Shown here one piece after another: positions 61,294-64,000 of a DNA stretch of 64,000 bases (its first letter is position 1; each line of letters starts with the position of its first letter). This DNA is from CBDBDZ01 sp965204215. Lineage in GTDB: Bacteria > Pseudomonadota > Gammaproteobacteria > Pseudomonadales > GM7GCV1. The stretch is from assembly GCA_965204215.1 (NCBI GenBank), contig CBDBDZ010000014.1, forward strand, positions 558,001 through 622,000, given 5' to 3'. The notes under the pieces are model-generated. The model made no database searches, was not told where the DNA came from, and saw only the letters and a program-made list of their open reading frames with translations. Position numbers and translations under genes: made by a program.

Positions 61294-63191
61294 TGTTTAT
61301 AGCTTGCTATCAGGCGTTTTATTTCATTGGCATCGGCGATATCAGGGTCAAGCGCAATAGCCTCCTCAAAGTATGGCAGAGAGGCTTGAGGTTGTTTTAA
61401 ATACTGAAACAGTAAGACACCCATAAATTTTTGAGCTTCGGCGTCAATAGGGCGCAATGCCAAGTAGCGTTGAATTTTTTCTTGGGCTTGTTCAGTTTGA
61501 CCTAGTTGAATATGGGCATTAGCCGCTTGATAGAGTGCAAATAACATATAGGGGTAGTCTTGCAATTGTTTTTCATAAGCTTGTAGTGCAGCAGCTGGTT
61601 TTTTTTGATAATCGTTACCTATTGCCACAAAATGCCATAGTCGTTTACGCAGCGGATTATAGGATACACTTTGCTCAGCGTGTTTGAGCATAACATCATA
61701 GCGATTATAGCGCTTGTCGGCAGTGGCTTTGCGGTTGGCTACTTCGGCTAAATACCAGTTTTGTTGCCATTTAAACAGCGGCAGCGTTGTTATCAATAAG
61801 ATTAAGCCTAAAGCCAATGTGGTCGTTGAATTGCGAATCGCAATTTTTGAATAAGAGGCCGAATTAGGACTGTGTATCTGGGCATGGTAAGCCGCTAAAA
61901 TAATCCATAAAATAAATGCCAATTTGGTCATAGGCAGTTGCAATGGGAAACTGTAACTACTTTCAATAATGATAGCTGTCAGTACTAAAATAAATGCCAG
62001 GCCTTGAGCACTGGGCAGTATTTTTTTTGCTAATAATATAATATTAATCAACACCCAAAGTAGCAGCACTAAACCGATGATACCTAGTTCCGCGGTAATT
62101 TGTAACCAGTCTTGATGCGTATTGGTTGGACTGGCAAAGCGCGAAAAACGCGGGTCAACCATCCATGCGAGGTGGTATTTAGGGTAAACGACATTCCAAT
62201 TACCTAACCCTACGCCGGCAACAGGGTTATTCTTAATCATGGACAAACTGTTTAACCATAAGGCTTTACGGACAGCTATCTCGGTTAATTGGTCAATATT
62301 AATCGACAGTTTTTGATCAAAGGGTTCCATTTGACTGATTTGTTTAGGTTCTGCTCCTGATAGATACATCGGAATGGCCTGAGGGTTGACACCTTTTGAA
62401 CCCATATGAGCAAGTAGTAAACCAGTGATAATGAAAGTGATTATGGCAGGTATTCTAGCACCTTGAGTGAGTGTTTCTTTTGATTTGAAAAGTGTTATTA
62501 ACAACCAAATGATTAAACACAAGCCTTGAATCACTACGACCAGGGCAGCTGCCCTGGTGGTTGAATAAAATACATAAGTGACCATTAAGGCTGCGCATAG
62601 CCCTAATGCTATCTGTGCTCTTGGATGTTTGTAGGTAAATAATAAAAACCAACAAGCAGGCAGGCATAACACTAAATACTGATTGGTTATATTGCGGTTG
62701 AATAACGTAGAGGCAGGAAAAACACCTTGTTGGACCCAGTTAATATCAAACCAATATTGTAATATTCCAATGGTTGCACAGAGCGTTCCCGAAATACTTA
62801 AGGCTAATAACAGTTCGTTGCGTCTTTGGGTGCTGTCCATGCATTGTAAAATTAACAAGCCCAATAGTGCAGCGGCTGTCCACTGCAGCCATTCATACAG
62901 CCCCTCATATAAACTGATAGCCCAGAGTAATGAGCAGCTTAACCAGACAATAAACAAGAATAGTGGTAATAATAGTTTAGGGAGACTCCATTGCCGATTG
63001 CGTACATAGCCTAGAAAAAAGCAACCCCATAAAAAAGGTGTTATAACCGTAAACCAACTGGTAATATGTAATTCGGGAAGATAGCCAAACCATTGACCGT
63101 AAATGGCTATAAACGGCGCGCCTGTTGTGGCAATTAATAGCGTCCACCAAAAATATTGATGAACGGATTTTTGAGGTGCGCGTTTTTTCAT
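61290..63191 (-). CDS. Wzy/PglL-type O-antigen or protein O-oligosaccharyl ligase with TPR tail
   Basis: A 633-residue membrane protein. About twelve hydrophobic segments span residues 10-450. The Wzy_C signature is VGLGNW followed by PTNTHQDWLQITAELGIIGLVLL near 330-370, with the His typical of ligases. The remainder (about 470-633) has TPR-like repeats: SYNPLRKRLWHFVAIGN, AALQAYEKQLQDYP, QAQEKIQRYLALRPIDAEAQKFMGV. This domain order (PglL_A, Wzy_C, Wzy_C_2/TPR) suggests pilin or protein glycosylation rather than LPS ligation, but no pilin gene is nearby. Confidence 0.82.
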   Translation of the reverse strand: MKKRAPQKSVHQYFWWTLLIATTGAPFIAIYGQWFGYLPELHITSWFTVITPFLWGCFFLGYVRNRQWSLPKLLLPLFLFIVWLSCSLLWAISLYEGLYEWLQWTAAALLGLLILQCMDSTQRRNELLLALSISGTLCATIGILQYWFDINWVQQGVFPASTLFNRNITNQYLVLCLPACWFLLFTYKHPRAQIALGLCAALMVTYVFYSTTRAAALVVVIQGLCLIIWLLITLFKSKETLTQGARIPAIITFIITGLLLAHMGSKGVNPQAIPMYLSGAEPKQISQMEPFDQKLSINIDQLTEIAVRKALWLNSLSMIKNNPVAGVGLGNWNVVYPKYHLAWMVDPRFSRFASPTNTHQDWLQITAELGIIGLVLLLWVLINIILLAKKILPSAQGLAFILVLTAIIIESSYSFPLQLPMTKLAFILWIILAAYHAQIHSPNSASYSKIAIRNSTTTLALGLILLITTLPLFKWQQNWYLAEVANRKATADKRYNRYDVMLKHAEQSVSYNPLRKRLWHFVAIGNDYQKKPAAALQAYEKQLQDYPYMLFALYQAANAHIQLGQTEQAQEKIQRYLALRPIDAEAQKFMGVLLFQYLKQPQASLPYFEEAIALDPDIADANEIKRLIASYKQ

Positions 63192-63196
63192 GGGTG

Positions 63197-64000
63197 TCAG
63201 TCAGATAAATAGGTGTGCCGAAATTGTAGCCTGAATGTATCCCATTGATTATTTGCGATGGCGCTGCGAATATTTGCCATCAGTATCTGATAAAAGCGCA
63301 AATTGTGAATAGTGTTTAGCTGCGCTCCCAATATTTCGCGCGTTTTGTCTAAATGATGTAAGTAACCCCTGGAAAAATTGTTGCAAGTGTAACAATCACA
63401 TTGTTCGTCCAGGGACAGGGTAGAGTGTTTATGTTTGGCATTGCGAATTTTAATAATACCGTTGTGGGTGAATAAATGTCCGTTGCGGGCGTTGCGTGTT
63501 GGCATGACACAGTCAAATATATCAACGCCGCGGTGCACAGCTTCTATAATGTCTTCGGGCTTGCCTACACCCATCAGGTAACGCGGCTTAAAATGGGGTA
63601 AATGCGGCTGTAGGCCTTCCAACACTTTTAACATGTCTTCTTTGGGTTCGCCAACCGAAAGCCCGCCGACAGCATAGCCGTCAAAGCCGATATCAGTTAA
63701 ACCTTTCAGTGAGCCTAAACGTAAATCAGGATACATTCCCCCCTGAATAATACCAAATAGGGCGGCATCTGCATTGCGATTATATTGATCAAAGGTATCT
63801 CTGCTGCGTTTTGCCCAACGCAATGACAATTGCATGGATGTCTCTGCAGTGCTATGGTTGACTGGATAGGGCGTACATTCGTCAAAAATCATCACAATAT
63901 CGGAACCTAGGCTGACTTGAGTCTGAATGGAGCGCTCGGGGTCAAGAAATATGCGCTCGCCATTGACTGGCGATTGAAAGGTAACGCCTTCTTCGGTAAT
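63197..64000 (-). CDS. tgt: Queuine tRNA-ribosyltransferase (partial, runs off the window)
   Basis: The C-terminal 267 residues of bacterial Tgt, which swaps guanine-34 for preQ1 in GUN tRNAs. The frame is open through 64000, with GERIFLDPERSIQTQVSLGSD preceding the catalytic Asp in IVMIFDEC. The second Asp lies in GVDIFDCVMPTRNARNG, and the zinc site is C-x-C-x2-C (CDCYTC) with His in RGYLHHL. The start lies beyond the window. It precedes the Wzy-type gene by 6 bases. Confidence 0.95.
   Translation of the reverse strand: MTEEGVTFQSPVNGERIFLDPERSIQTQVSLGSDIVMIFDECTPYPVNHSTAETSMQLSLRWAKRSRDTFDQYNRNADAALFGIIQGGMYPDLRLGSLKGLTDIGFDGYAVGGLSVGEPKEDMLKVLEGLQPHLPHFKPRYLMGVGKPEDIIEAVHRGVDIFDCVMPTRNARNGHLFTHNGIIKIRNAKHKHSTLSLDEQCDCYTCNNFSRGYLHHLDKTREILGAQLNTIHNLRFYQILMANIRSAIANNQWDTFRLQFRHTYLSD

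Noticed and set aside
1..64000. CRISPR arrays, tRNA or rRNA genes, prophage or defence islands
   Set aside because: No regularly spaced direct repeats, cloverleaf-like sequences, phage structural genes or known defence genes were seen, beyond the single Imm_superinfect-type protein.

Overview
The window looks like a piece of a free-standing gammaproteobacterial chromosome of low GC content (roughly 40 % by eye). The evidence is the housekeeping content and order: rplI; yfgM-bamB-der; envC-gpmI; corC-lnt; aroK-aroB; acpP-mltG-tmk-holB; an lrp/ald divergent pair; prc-xthA. Outer-membrane genes (BamB, a TonB receptor, Prc, lipoproteins with lipoboxes) confirm a Gram-negative. Beta-oxidation-like carboxylation genes, an alkylsulfatase and a PQQ alcohol dehydrogenase suggest a heterotroph using hydrophobic or alcohol substrates. 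I cannot name a genus. No rRNA, tRNA, CRISPR or prophage was seen.

Layout. 0-5.9 kb: rplI, DUF2062, adk, bolA, a lemA/TPM-domain operon, yhbY with an IS4-family insertion at its start codon. 5.9-10.7 kb: a tight minus-strand operon of an acetolactate-synthase-like ThDP enzyme, an aldehyde dehydrogenase and a type II NADH dehydrogenase fused to a cyclic-nucleotide-binding domain. 10.8-18.6 kb: a SenC/SCO gene and an Atu-like operon (DUF1446 protein, acyl-CoA carboxylase beta, hydratase, biotin carboxylase, GST). 18.6-19.7 kb: a small accessory spot with a possible gene cassette. 19.7-35.6 kb: a long minus-strand run (aroB, aroK, lnt, corC, envC, gpmI, dsbC, der, bamB, yfgM, gltA, peroxiredoxin, nhaB, CPA2 antiporter). 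35.6-42.2 kb: an accessory stretch (flavin reductase, alkylsulfatase, acyltransferase, TonB receptor under a TPP riboswitch) in which nearly every junction holds a small mobile element. 42-55 kb: xthA, prc, PQQ alcohol dehydrogenase, lrp/ald, trmA, ygfZ and several small or poorly known genes. 55-64 kb: nadE, acpP, mltG, tmk, holB, a DMT transporter, a Wzy/PglL-type ligase and the 3' part of tgt.

The most unusual feature is a set of at least five families of short non-coding repeats, called here A to E. A is a 174-bp MITE with 20-bp inverted ends (four full copies with clean 5-bp target duplications, one chimera, several remnants). B is a 155-bp element with GAGAG ends. C is a four-hairpin structured repeat whose two copies differ by compensatory stem changes. 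D is a 160-170-bp palindromic repeat. E is a 241-bp MITE with IS1380-like ends. They are nested in each other (E in D, C in an A remnant, A in B). They also edit genes: one A copy gave the AtuA-like protein a new C-terminus, one sits between the TPP riboswitch and its TonB receptor, and repeat ends supply the apparent start codons of two or three genes.
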